A stretch of DNA of 64,000 bases from CAVRQM01 sp963756975 (GTDB lineage Bacteria; Pseudomonadota; Alphaproteobacteria; Acetobacterales; Acetobacteraceae). Below the pieces are notes generated by a model. It saw nothing but the letters and a program-made list of their open reading frames with translations. It did no database searches and was not told the origin of the DNA. The stretch lies in contig CAVWPS010000002.1 of the NCBI GenBank assembly GCA_963756975.1, forward strand, positions 1,302,001 to 1,366,000. The letters are read 5' to 3'. The position numbers and the translations under genes are program-made. Positions 24,864 to 33,008 of this stretch are shown here, piece by piece (within the stretch, counting starts at the first letter, position 1; every line of letters starts with the position of its first letter).

Positions 24864-26645
24864 ATGTCGGAAACCGTAAGTTTTACTGGTTATGTCGAGG
24901 ACTTCATCGTCCCCACGACCGGAGTCTACGACATCACCGCGGCCGGGGCCGCGGGCGGGACCTCGTCGCTCGGGTCGGCCGGCGGCGGCGGCGCGGAACT
25001 CAGCGGGACGTTCAATCTGGTGGAAGGCCAGTTGATCGAGATCGTCGTCGGCGGCTCCGGGTCCGACGGCAGCTTCGGCGGCGGTGGCGGCGGCGGCACC
25101 TATGTCGGCGACCTGTTCGGCAACAGTTTGATGATCGCCGGCGGCGGCGGCGGGGGCGGCGGCTACGCCAGCGCGGGCGGCGGAGGCACGCCCGACGGTC
25201 CGGCCGTGGACACGTATCATGCCGGGTGGCAGGCCGAAGCCGGCGGCGGCTACGGGGGCGGGCCGCTTGGCGGCGGCGGCGGCGGCGGTGCCGCCAGCGC
25301 CGGATCAGGCGCGATTTTCGGGGCCGCCGGTGGAACGCTGGTCGGACTCTCGTCGACCACCGGAGGCACCGGCACCGGCGGCCTCGGCACGGGCGGGTTC
25401 GGCGGCGGCGGGGGCGGCGGTTACGGCGGCGGCGGCGGCGGCGGTTTTTCCGGCGGCGATGGCGGCGGCCTGAACACAGGCGGCACGGGCGGCGGCTCGG
25501 TCGATTACGGCACCCCGGTCCTGTCGGAAGCCGGCGCCAACGACGGCAACGGCTTCGTGACCTTTCAGCTGCTCTGCTACCTGAAGGGCACCCGCATCCT
25601 GACCCCCACGGGCGAGCTGCCGATCGAGCGGCTGTCGATCGGGGACCGGGTCGTCACCCGTTTCGGCGGCGTCCAGACGCTGCGCTGGATCGGGCGTCAG
25701 AGCTATGAACACGGCATGCTGCGGGAAAGACCGTCCCTCACGCCGGTCCGGATCACGGCCGGCGCACTCGGCGACGGTCTGCCGGCGCGCGACCTCTACG
25801 TCACGCCGGGCCACTCGATCCTGCTCGGCGGCACGCTGGTGCTGGCCAAGTCGCTCATCAACGGGATCACGATCACGCAGACTTGGGCACCGCGCCGGAT
25901 CCACTACTTCCAGCTTGTATTCGACCGCCACGATTGCGTGCGCGCCGAGGGCGCGTGGTCGGAGTCGTTCGCCGACATCGCCGGCATGCGCAAGCAGTTC
26001 CACAACATCGCCCAGTTCGACGCCCTGTATCCGGATTGGCCATCCCCGGCCGAACTCTCGCTCTGCGCGCCACGCCCGCTATCGGGTCCCGGGCTCGATG
26101 CGGCGCTGCGGCCGATGGTGGCGCGGGTCGGGCGTGGTTTGCCGCTCGGCGCGATCGAGGGCTACGTCGACCGGTTCGACGGGTCGGACACGATCACCGG
26201 CTGGGCGCGGGACCTGAAATACCCCCGCTTGCCGATGATGATCGAGGTCGTGGCCGGCGACATGGTGCTCGGGCGGACGCTGGCGTGCGACGAGCGCGGC
26301 GACCTGACCGATGCGGGCAAGGGCCCGTGCGGGTTCCAGGTCGTCTGCCCGGTCAATCTCGGGCCGAAGGCGCGGGCGGCGTTGCGGGTGCGGCGCGCGA
26401 GCGATCACGCGGAACTCGCGATGATGCCGGCCTGCCGCGACAGTCTCGGGCAGCAGGAGCCGGTGCGGCGCGACGATCACGCGCGGCGCGCGCGGCTAAG
26501 GATCGGCGGGTCGATGACCCTTGGGCCAGCGCCGGTGCAGCCACAGCCATTGCGCCGGCTGAAGGCGGATCGCCGTTTCAAGCCGGTCGTTCAAGGTCTG
26601 AGTCAGCGTGGCCACGTCGAGCATCCGGTCGCCGGTATCGGGTAG
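24864..26645 (+). CDS. Glycine-rich Hint-domain protein
   Basis: A protein with three parts. Residues 1 to about 225 form a glycine-rich domain: VSFTGYVEDFIVPTTGVYDI, then EGQLIEIVVGGSGSDGSFGG, then long Gly tracts. The pattern resembles the glycine-rich domain of ALK/LTK-like proteins. Residues about 237-380 form a Hint_2-type (hedgehog/intein fold) domain, with the nucleophile Cys in LLCYLKGTRILTPTG, IGDRVVTRFGGVQTLRWIG and the block-B-like YVTPGHSILL. Residues about 425-530 form a beta-rich domain (IEGYVDRFDGSDTITGWARD). GGAG precedes ATG 24864. The last 150 bases are antisense to the lpxL-like gene, so the real stop is probably TAA 26497 after a one-base shift. There is no signal peptide, so export would be by another route. 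Function unknown. Confidence 0.75.
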   Translation: MSETVSFTGYVEDFIVPTTGVYDITAAGAAGGTSSLGSAGGGGAELSGTFNLVEGQLIEIVVGGSGSDGSFGGGGGGGTYVGDLFGNSLMIAGGGGGGGGYASAGGGGTPDGPAVDTYHAGWQAEAGGGYGGGPLGGGGGGGAASAGSGAIFGAAGGTLVGLSSTTGGTGTGGLGTGGFGGGGGGGYGGGGGGGFSGGDGGGLNTGGTGGGSVDYGTPVLSEAGANDGNGFVTFQLLCYLKGTRILTPTGELPIERLSIGDRVVTRFGGVQTLRWIGRQSYEHGMLRERPSLTPVRITAGALGDGLPARDLYVTPGHSILLGGTLVLAKSLINGITITQTWAPRRIHYFQLVFDRHDCVRAEGAWSESFADIAGMRKQFHNIAQFDALYPDWPSPAELSLCAPRPLSGPGLDAALRPMVARVGRGLPLGAIEGYVDRFDGSDTITGWARDLKYPRLPMMIEVVAGDMVLGRTLACDERGDLTDAGKGPCGFQVVCPVNLGPKARAALRVRRASDHAELAMMPACRDSLGQQEPVRRDDHARRARLRIGGSMTLGPAPVQPQPLRRLKADRRFKPVVQGLSQRGHVEHPVAGIG

Positions 26646-27398
26646 GGTCTCGGGCGGCAGGATGTGAACGCGGAACCGGGCGGGGCCAAGCCGCTCGGTC
26701 CACCCGAACACGACGGGGATGCGGTGGCGAAGCCCGAAGATCGCCGCCGCCGGAGCGGTCATCGCGGGGCGGCCGAACAAGGTCGCCTCGATCCCGTCGT
26801 TCATCTTCTGGTCGATCAGGATACCGAGCGACCCGCCGGCCCGCAGATGCGCCAGCGCCTGCCGGGCACCCGTCGCCCCCTTGTTGAACGTCGCCACCGG
26901 GACGCTTACGGCCCGCGCGCGGACCCGTTTGATCAGCGCGTCGACATAGGGATTCGGCGGCGCCCGGTAGAATGAGGCGAACGGCAGCCCGCGCATGGCG
27001 GTCGCGGCCGGCAGCGCCTCCCAATTACCGAGATGGCCCGAAATCAGCAGCGCCGGACCGCCGGCCGCGATCACGGCGTCGATGTGGTCCAGCCCCACCG
27101 CCTCGTAGCCCGGACCGGACGCGGTGGCCCGGAGCTGGCCGACATGCGGCAGCTCGGCGACAGTGCGGCCCAGATTGTCCCAGACACCGCGCACGATCCG
27201 CTTGCGGGCGGCGGCGTCGAGTTCGGGCATCGCCCAGCGAAGATTGTCGTCGGCGACCCGGCTCACCGGCAGCAGCGGCCCGACCGCGCGCGCGAGCGCG
27301 CCGCCGGCGGCCGAGGCTGCCCGGACGCCGATCGCGCCGAAAAACCAGATCAGCGCCTCGATCGCCGCCGCCTCGAACCGCCAAAGCAAGTGTTTCAT
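26496..27398 (-). CDS. Lipid A biosynthesis acyltransferase (LpxL/HtrB family)
   Basis: A 300-residue inner-membrane-associated acyltransferase that should add a secondary acyl chain to Kdo-lipid A. The catalytic HxxxxE-type motif is in LLISGHLGNWEALPAA. SFYRAPPNPYVDALIKRVR and GGSLGILIDQKMNDGIEATL are also typical. One hydrophobic segment lies near residue 15. It ends with an Arg/Pro-rich tail. Its ATGA overlaps the lpxK stop, which places it last in the DUF374-waaA-lpxK-lpxL operon. The acyl-chain specificity (laurate versus other) cannot be read from sequence. Confidence 0.9.
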   Translation of the reverse strand: MKHLLWRFEAAAIEALIWFFGAIGVRAASAAGGALARAVGPLLPVSRVADDNLRWAMPELDAAARKRIVRGVWDNLGRTVAELPHVGQLRATASGPGYEAVGLDHIDAVIAAGGPALLISGHLGNWEALPAATAMRGLPFASFYRAPPNPYVDALIKRVRARAVSVPVATFNKGATGARQALAHLRAGGSLGILIDQKMNDGIEATLFGRPAMTAPAAAIFGLRHRIPVVFGWTERLGPARFRVHILPPETLPDTGDRMLDVATLTQTLNDRLETAIRLQPAQWLWLHRRWPKGHRPADP

Positions 27399-28327
27399 GC
27401 GAGCACCTCGTCGAGGAGGGCCTCGACCCGCGCGGGATCATGCCAGACGAGGTCGATCTCGAGTACCGCAATCCGGCCGCGCCACTCGGGCGGCAGGCGG
27501 ACGGCGTCCTTGGCGGTGGTCACGAGGACCGCGCCGAGCATCGCCGCGTCGCGCGCGAGGCGGTCGAGGTCGGCCGCGTCGAAGCGGTGGTGGTCGGGAA
27601 ACGCGCGTTCGGCCACGACGACGGCCCCGGCCGACGCGAGTGTGGCAAAGAACTTGGCGGGCCGGCCGATGCCCGCGAACGCCAGCATTGTCCGGCCCGC
27701 GAACCCGTTCGGGCGCGCTTGAAGATCGGCACGAAGCACCGGCAGGCCGAGTGCCGGCACCGGTCCGTCCCCGATCAGCACGATCGCCCGGCACCGCGCG
27801 GCCGCGGCGGCGGCGGGCTCTCGCAACGGGCCGGCGGGGATGACCCGGCCGTTGCCGAAACCCGCCCCGGCATCCACCACCAGCAGCGACATGGTTTTGC
27901 GCAGACCAGGGTTCTGCAATCCGTCGTCCATGACCAGGACATCGGCCCCATGAGCGATCGCGGCGCGCGCGGATGCGGCCCGGTCGGACCCGAGCCAGCA
28001 AGGGGCCACCGCGTCGAGCAGCATCGGCTCATCGCCCGCATCGTCGAAGCCGCTCGCGCGGCGCACACCCTTCCCGCGTCCGCCGAACCCCCGCGAGAGG
28101 AAGGCCACCCGCCGGCCCCGCGCCAGCAGGCGGGCGCCGAGGTCGAGCGCCACCGGCGTCTTGCCGGTGCCGCCGACGCTCGCGTTGCCGCAGCACAGCA
28201 CCGGCACCGGCGCGGTCCAGCCGGGCCGGGCGACACGGCGCGCGGTCGCCGCCGCGACGATGGCCGACGCGGGCGCCAGCAGCCGGGCCGCGACGCCGTC
28301 CTCACGCCAGAACCGGGGCGGCGTCAC
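27395..28327 (-). CDS. lpxK: Tetraacyldisaccharide 4'-kinase
   Basis: A 310-residue membrane-associated kinase that phosphorylates the 4' position of the tetraacyldisaccharide to make lipid IVA. The P-loop CCGNASVGGTGKTPVALDL lies near residues 45-63. LSRGFGGRGKGVRR and DVLVMDDGLQNPGLRK are diagnostic of LpxK, as is the C-terminal VVTTAKDAVRLPPEW. The length is normal. It overlaps waaA by four bases upstream and the lpxL-like gene by four bases downstream, so the operon is translationally coupled. Confidence 0.95.
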   Translation of the reverse strand: MTPPRFWREDGVAARLLAPASAIVAAATARRVARPGWTAPVPVLCCGNASVGGTGKTPVALDLGARLLARGRRVAFLSRGFGGRGKGVRRASGFDDAGDEPMLLDAVAPCWLGSDRAASARAAIAHGADVLVMDDGLQNPGLRKTMSLLVVDAGAGFGNGRVIPAGPLREPAAAAAARCRAIVLIGDGPVPALGLPVLRADLQARPNGFAGRTMLAFAGIGRPAKFFATLASAGAVVVAERAFPDHHRFDAADLDRLARDAAMLGAVLVTTAKDAVRLPPEWRGRIAVLEIDLVWHDPARVEALLDEVLA

Positions 28328-29568
28328 GCGAGCAGCGCCAGCAGCGCGTCGGCGACGATCTGGGGTAAGCCCGCGTCGGCCGAGGCGGCGGCGACGCCTT
28401 TTGTGCCCATCGTGTCACAGAGCGACGGGTCGCGTAGCAGCATCGCGACCCATTCGGTCAGGGTCTCCGCGTCGGCGACACGCGCCAGCGCGCCGGCCTG
28501 CTCCAGCACGCGCACCGGCTCGGCGAAATTCTCGCAATGCGGACCCATCGCGACCGCGCAGCCGAGCCGGGCGGCTTCGAGCGGGTTCTGGCCCCCGTGC
28601 GCCACCAGGCTGCCGCCGACGAACGCGATTTTCACCACGGTGTAGAACATGCCGAGTTCGCCGATCGTGTCGACGACCCAGAGCCCGCCGTCCGACGGCG
28701 CTTGGCCGCGCGCGGCCCCGATCTCGGCGGCGACCGACGCACCGCGATCCGGATGACGCGGGACGACGATCGTCAGCAGACCGGGGAACTCGGCCGCGAG
28801 CCTTGCATGCACGGAAGCGACGATCGCCTCCTCCCCCGCATGGGTGCTCGCGGCGAGCCAGACCGGGCGGAAGCCGATCGCACGCCTGAGCGCGTCGGCC
28901 GCGCCGTCCGCGACCGGCAGCGGTCCGGCCGCGAATTTCAGGTTGCCGGCCACCACCACGTTCCGCGCGCCGAGCGCGGTGAGGCGCGCGGCATCGTCTC
29001 GCGATTGCGCGAGCACACGCTCGAACACGCCGAAATTGCGCCGTGCGAACCCTGACGCGCGCGCCCATCCGGCGGCGCTGCCGGCCGATAGCCGCGCGTT
29101 CAGCAGCAGCGTCGGGACACCACGCGCCGGCAGGGCGGACAGCATGTTGGGCCAGATCTCGCTCTCGACGAAGGCCGCCGCGTCCGGCCGCCAGTGGTCT
29201 AGGAAGCGCGCCACCCAGGCCGGGACATCCAGCGGCACGAACCGGTGCGTGACCCGGTCCTGCAACCCCAACGCCGGAAGCCTGCGCGCCAGAACCTGCG
29301 CCGAGGTGACGGTTCCGGTGGTCAGCAGCACATGCGCGGCCGGGGTGAGCAGCGGCAGCACCGGCAACAGCGACACTGCCTCGCCCACGCTGGCCCCGTG
29401 CAGCCAGATCAGCCGGCCCGATGGGCGCGGCGAACCATCTTCGCCCCAGCGCTCCGGCAGCCGGTCGGCGATCTCCTTGCCGCGCGCGACACGGCGTCGC
29501 AGCATCCGGCGGAGCACCGGTGCCGCGAGGCTCGCGGCGGTCGCGTACGCGGCGTCGATCAGGGGCAC
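28324..29568 (-). CDS. waaA: 3-deoxy-D-manno-octulosonic acid transferase
   Basis: A 414-residue GT30 enzyme that transfers Kdo from CMP-Kdo to lipid IVA. Typical segments are LIWLHGASVGEAVSLLPVL, VLLTTGTVTSAQVLARR, AFVESEIWPNMLSALPARG, and KIAFVGGSLVAHGGQNPLEA near the C-terminus. The N-terminus has a hydrophobic anchor. The start is probably GTG 29568, which overlaps the upstream acyltransferase stop by about 10 bases; no ATG is available there. It may be mono- or bifunctional. The gene is second in the lipid A operon. Confidence 0.93.
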   Translation of the reverse strand: MPLIDAAYATAASLAAPVLRRMLRRRVARGKEIADRLPERWGEDGSPRPSGRLIWLHGASVGEAVSLLPVLPLLTPAAHVLLTTGTVTSAQVLARRLPALGLQDRVTHRFVPLDVPAWVARFLDHWRPDAAAFVESEIWPNMLSALPARGVPTLLLNARLSAGSAAGWARASGFARRNFGVFERVLAQSRDDAARLTALGARNVVVAGNLKFAAGPLPVADGAADALRRAIGFRPVWLAASTHAGEEAIVASVHARLAAEFPGLLTIVVPRHPDRGASVAAEIGAARGQAPSDGGLWVVDTIGELGMFYTVVKIAFVGGSLVAHGGQNPLEAARLGCAVAMGPHCENFAEPVRVLEQAGALARVADAETLTEWVAMLLRDPSLCDTMGTKGVAAASADAGLPQIVADALLALLA

Positions 29569-30239
29569 AGCCGGTCCGCCTCGTCCGTTGCCGCCGTCAG
29601 CGCCGCCGCGATCGCCACCAATCCCTCGGACACGTCGCGGACCGCGATCCGGGGACCGCACACGATCACCCCACGACTGTACGGCAGGCCGAGCACCATG
29701 GAATCCCACGTGCCGAGCACCTTTCGCCGCCGCGTCTGGGCCGCGACCGGCAACACCTCCGCCCCGGTTTCGGCGGCCAGCCGTGCCACACCCGGCGCGG
29801 CGCTCCGGCGTGGTCCGCGCGGGCCGTCCGGCGTGATCGCGACGTGTCCGCCGCCAGCGACGATGGCGGCCATGGTCCGCAGCGCCTCCGACCCGCCCCG
29901 ATCCTCGTTGCCCTTGCGGCTCGACCCGTGCACCAGCCGCACGCCGAGCGGGGCCACGATGTCGCCGATGAACCGGCCGTCGGCGTGGCGGCTGACCAGG
30001 ACGTGGATTTTCAGCCGGCCATCGGTCGCCCGCGTCGCGTGCAGGAACAACCCCGCCATCAGCGCCAGCCGCTCGTGCCAGAACGCGACGATGGTCGGTG
30101 TGCCCGCGAGCGTCGGTGCCAGATGCGGCTCGCCGACGATCGTCCAGCGCGTGGTCGCCAGCATCCAGCCCAGATAGCGGCGGAGCAGGGTCGCCAGCGC
30201 CGCCTGCGCCCAGCGCCCTCGCATCAGCCGTTTCAGCAT
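29559..30239 (-). CDS. DUF374 lysophospholipid acyltransferase-like protein
   Basis: A 226-residue protein of the DUF374 family, related to glycerolipid acyltransferases. Catalytic-type residues are in IVAFWHERLALMAG. The phosphate-binding segment VRLVHGSSRKGNEDRGG and GGHVAITPDGPRGPRRSAAPG are characteristic. ATG 30239 gives the usual family N-terminus (MLKRLMR); an upstream in-frame start would add 24 residues. It heads the operon leading into waaA. In related bacteria this gene regularly precedes waaA, suggesting a role in lipid A or LPS, but the acyl acceptor is unknown. Confidence 0.85.
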   Translation of the reverse strand: MLKRLMRGRWAQAALATLLRRYLGWMLATTRWTIVGEPHLAPTLAGTPTIVAFWHERLALMAGLFLHATRATDGRLKIHVLVSRHADGRFIGDIVAPLGVRLVHGSSRKGNEDRGGSEALRTMAAIVAGGGHVAITPDGPRGPRRSAAPGVARLAAETGAEVLPVAAQTRRRKVLGTWDSMVLGLPYSRGVIVCGPRIAVRDVSEGLVAIAAALTAATDEADRLCP

Positions 30240-30343
30240 CCGCCGGGCGGTACCGCCCCGCTCAACTTTGCGCAAGGTCGAGAACGCGGCGGCCGCCCGG
30301 CGTTGGCGCACGCCGGCATGGTGCCGGCCACCGGAGAACGATC

Positions 30344-30850
30344 ATGAACCGTCGCCTCGCCCTCCTCGGGCTCACCTCCGCCGCCGCCACGCCGCTGCTG
30401 GCCGGCACCGTCCGGGCCGCCAGCGTGTCCACCGATAATGGCTACATCAACCAGACGCTGCAGAACGGCGGCTTCGCGCTGGCCATCAGCCAGATCGCGC
30501 TGTCCAAGTCGAAATCACCCGCCGTCAAGACGTTCGCCGATTTCGAGGTGATCGAGCAGACGGCCGTCGGAGAGGCGCTGACCAACAGCACCGTGCCCCC
30601 GGCGTTCACGCCGACCAAGACGCAGGCCGCCACGATCGCCAAGCTGAACGCCGACACCGGCAATTTCGATTACAACTACCTGAGCGTGTCGCTCACCGGG
30701 CATTACACGCTGCTGCGCATCCAGGAGATGTTCCTCGCGTCCGGTGCCACGCCCGAGGACAACCTGACCCACATCGCCCTGCTCGCTCGCTCGAACATCC
30801 GCCAGCACATCATCCTGCTGACGGACCTGATCCAGCTCCACGCGCTGTAA
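30344..30850 (+). CDS. Exported DUF4142 protein
   Basis: A 168-residue protein with a signal sequence (RLALLGLTSAAATPLLAG, cleavage near VRAA) and a helical ferritin-like DUF4142 domain. That domain has NGGFALAISQIALSKSKSPA, VKTFADFEVIEQTAVGE and the C-terminal ARSNIRQHIILLTDLIQL. GGAGA lies six bases before ATG 30344. DUF4142 proteins are periplasmic and often stress-linked, but no biochemical activity is established. It is a single gene, divergent from the lipid A operon and convergent with the glycosyltransferase, whose stop is five bases away. Confidence 0.88.
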   Translation: MNRRLALLGLTSAAATPLLAGTVRAASVSTDNGYINQTLQNGGFALAISQIALSKSKSPAVKTFADFEVIEQTAVGEALTNSTVPPAFTPTKTQAATIAKLNADTGNFDYNYLSVSLTGHYTLLRIQEMFLASGATPEDNLTHIALLARSNIRQHIILLTDLIQLHAL

Positions 30851-30854
30851 TCGG

Positions 30855-31892
30855 TTAGTGGCCGCCGAGCGGGACCAGCGTCGCCAGGAACATTTCCGAA
30901 CAGGCGCGCCAGGAGAACCGCTCGGCGTGCACGCGGCAGGCCACGCGATCGGCCGTGAGCGCCCGTTCGATCGCGACGCGCAGGTCCGGGTCGGTGGCTC
31001 CGACCAACCCTTGCGCGTCCGCCAGCACGTCGAGCGGACCGGTCGCGGGAAACGCCGCCACCGGCGTGCCGCACGCGAGCGCCTCGAGCAGGACGAGGCC
31101 GAACGTGTCGGTCAGGCTCGGGAACACGAAGCAATCCGCCCCGGCGTAACAGGCCGTCAGCGCGGCCCCGGTGCGCGGGCCGGTGAACGTCGCCGCCGGG
31201 TAATTCTTGCGCAGAGAGGCGAGCTGCGGGCCGCCGCCGACGACGACCTTGGTGCCCTTCATATCGAGATCGAGGAACGCCGTGATGTTCTTTTCGACCG
31301 CGACCCGGCCGACATAGAGCAGGATGGGCCTCGGCAGACCGGCGAACGGATCGTCGGTCCCCGGCGTGAACAGGTCGAGGTCGACGCCACGGGTCCAGGC
31401 GCGGATGTCGCGGAACCCGCGCGCCGCGAGTTCCCGGCGAAGACTCTCGGTCGCGACCATGATCCCCTGCCCGGCACCGTGGAACCAGCGCAGCAGCCGG
31501 TAGGCCGGTCCGGTCGGCAATCCGGTGCGGGCCTGCAGGTATTCCGGGAAGCGGGTGTGAAACGCGGTGGTGAACGCGCAGCCGCGCCGCCGTGCCCAGC
31601 GGCGAGCCGCGAACCCGAGCGGGCCTTCGGTCGCGATGTGCAGCGCGTCGGGCGCGAACGCCTCGATCAACCGGGACAGTTTCCGCCCCGGCAGCAAGGC
31701 GAGGCGAATGTCCGGGTAGGTCGGCAGTGCGGTGGTGCGGAACCGGTCGGGGCCGATCACCTCGACCGTGTGGCCCATCGCCGACAATTCGGCGGCGACC
31801 GTCGACAGCGTGCGCACCACCCCGTTGATCTGCGGCCACCATGCGTCGGTGACGATCAGGATACGTGCCGGGAGCGGTCCGACCGACAGCAG
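30855..31892 (-). CDS. Glycosyltransferase family 4 protein, start codon unclear
   Basis: A protein of about 345 residues with the two-domain GT-B fold. The N-terminal part has LIVTDAWWPQINGVVRTLST, typical of sulfoquinovosyl-/mannosyl-diacylglycerol-type transferases. The C-terminal nucleotide-sugar site is FPSLTDTFGLVLLEALACG. No ATG, GTG or TTG is in frame near the expected start. CTG at 31892 is the nearest candidate, and the frame is open back through the LpxH-like gene. The similarity begins about 10 residues after that CTG. Possibilities are a CTG start or a missing base near the preceding stop (31943). It lies directly downstream of the LpxH-like gene, so a role in envelope glycolipid synthesis is plausible. 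Confidence 0.8.
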   Translation of the reverse strand: MLSVGPLPARILIVTDAWWPQINGVVRTLSTVAAELSAMGHTVEVIGPDRFRTTALPTYPDIRLALLPGRKLSRLIEAFAPDALHIATEGPLGFAARRWARRRGCAFTTAFHTRFPEYLQARTGLPTGPAYRLLRWFHGAGQGIMVATESLRRELAARGFRDIRAWTRGVDLDLFTPGTDDPFAGLPRPILLYVGRVAVEKNITAFLDLDMKGTKVVVGGGPQLASLRKNYPAATFTGPRTGAALTACYAGADCFVFPSLTDTFGLVLLEALACGTPVAAFPATGPLDVLADAQGLVGATDPDLRVAIERALTADRVACRVHAERFSWRACSEMFLATLVPLGGH

Positions 31893-31942
31893 CCGGGCGC
31901 GATCCTCGAGCCGGGCGGCGGCGGTCTCGGCGTCGAGCGAGA

Positions 31943-32776
31943 TTAGGCGGTCTCGCTCATCAGTTCGGGATCGCGGCTGCGGGGCGAGTGGAAGTCGAGC
32001 CGCCGGATCGCCGCCCAGTCGAGCAGTTCGAGCCGGCCGTCGGCGTGCTCCACCAGTGCGGTGCAGCTTTCGACCCAGTCGCCGTCGTTCAGATACAGCA
32101 CGCCGCCGATGTCGCGCATCTCGGCATGATGGATGTGGCCGCACACGACGCCGTCGAGCCCCCGCTCCCGCGCCTCACGCGCGAGCGCGGTTTCGAACCG
32201 GTCGATCGCCTTGACCGCTTCCTTGACCTGACGCTTGAGCCACTGCGACAGCGACCAATACGGGTAGCCCATGCGGCGGCGGATCGCGTTGAACCAGCGG
32301 TTGAACGCGAGCGACGTCGTGTACGCCCAGTCGCCGAGCAGGGCGAGAAATTTGGCGTGCCGGACGACGCTGTCGAACTCGTCGCCGTGCATGACGAGCA
32401 ACCGGCGCCCGTCGGCCAGCGTGTGCACGTCGTCCTGTTTCAGCACGATCCCGGCGATCTCGAGGCCCATCGGCAGCCAGGCGCGGATCATCTCGTCGTG
32501 ATTGCCCGGGATGTAGACGATCTCCGTCCCGTTGCGGGCGTGGCGCAGGATCAGGCGCAGCACGTCGTCGTGGTGGGCGTCCCAATACCAGGATTTTCGC
32601 AGCCGCCAGCCATCGATCACGTCGCCGACGAGATACAGCTTCTCGCAGCTCACCCGGCGGAGGAAGTCGGCCAGGAAGTCGCTCCGGCAGCCGCGGGTGC
32701 CGAGGTGGAGATCCGAGATGAACACCGTCCTGAAACGATATTCCGCGGTTACAGCGAGCGGGGATAGCGCGTTCAT
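31943..32776 (-). CDS. UDP-2,3-diacylglucosamine diphosphatase-like metallophosphoesterase
   Basis: A 277-residue calcineurin-like phosphoesterase. Metal ligands are in VFISDLHLGTRGCRSDFLAD, LVGDVIDGW, YIPGNHDEMIR, LLVMHGDEFDSVV and VCGHIHHAEM. The LpxH-like group hydrolyses UDP-2,3-diacylglucosamine to lipid X, the fourth step of lipid A synthesis. Some close relatives act on other pyrophosphates or as membrane-lipid phosphatases, so the specific activity is likely but not certain. ATG 32776 is used; the frame is open upstream without similarity. It precedes the glycosyltransferase on the same strand, almost certainly in one transcript. Confidence 0.85.
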   Translation of the reverse strand: MNALSPLAVTAEYRFRTVFISDLHLGTRGCRSDFLADFLRRVSCEKLYLVGDVIDGWRLRKSWYWDAHHDDVLRLILRHARNGTEIVYIPGNHDEMIRAWLPMGLEIAGIVLKQDDVHTLADGRRLLVMHGDEFDSVVRHAKFLALLGDWAYTTSLAFNRWFNAIRRRMGYPYWSLSQWLKRQVKEAVKAIDRFETALAREARERGLDGVVCGHIHHAEMRDIGGVLYLNDGDWVESCTALVEHADGRLELLDWAAIRRLDFHSPRSRDPELMSETA

Positions 32777-33008
32777 GCGACCTGCCGATGCCGAGCCTGT
32801 TCGGGCCAGATAGAGGGCGCGGCGCGGGGGCGCAACGTCCTGTCGCGGGACATACGCCGCGAGACCGCGCCGGCGCGTGACGATTGCATGATGCCGTGCG
32901 TTTTTCTGGTCGAAGCGACACTTCCGCAAGTCACCGCGAGCATCGTCGAAGTGGAATGGACGACGCGCCCATGCAACGTCACGTTCGCGTCTCCGATCCT
33001 TCATCGAA

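Noticed and set aside
25060..25500. GGC-rich stretch as a non-coding simple repeat
   Set aside because: It is in frame and encodes the glycine-rich domain of the Hint protein.
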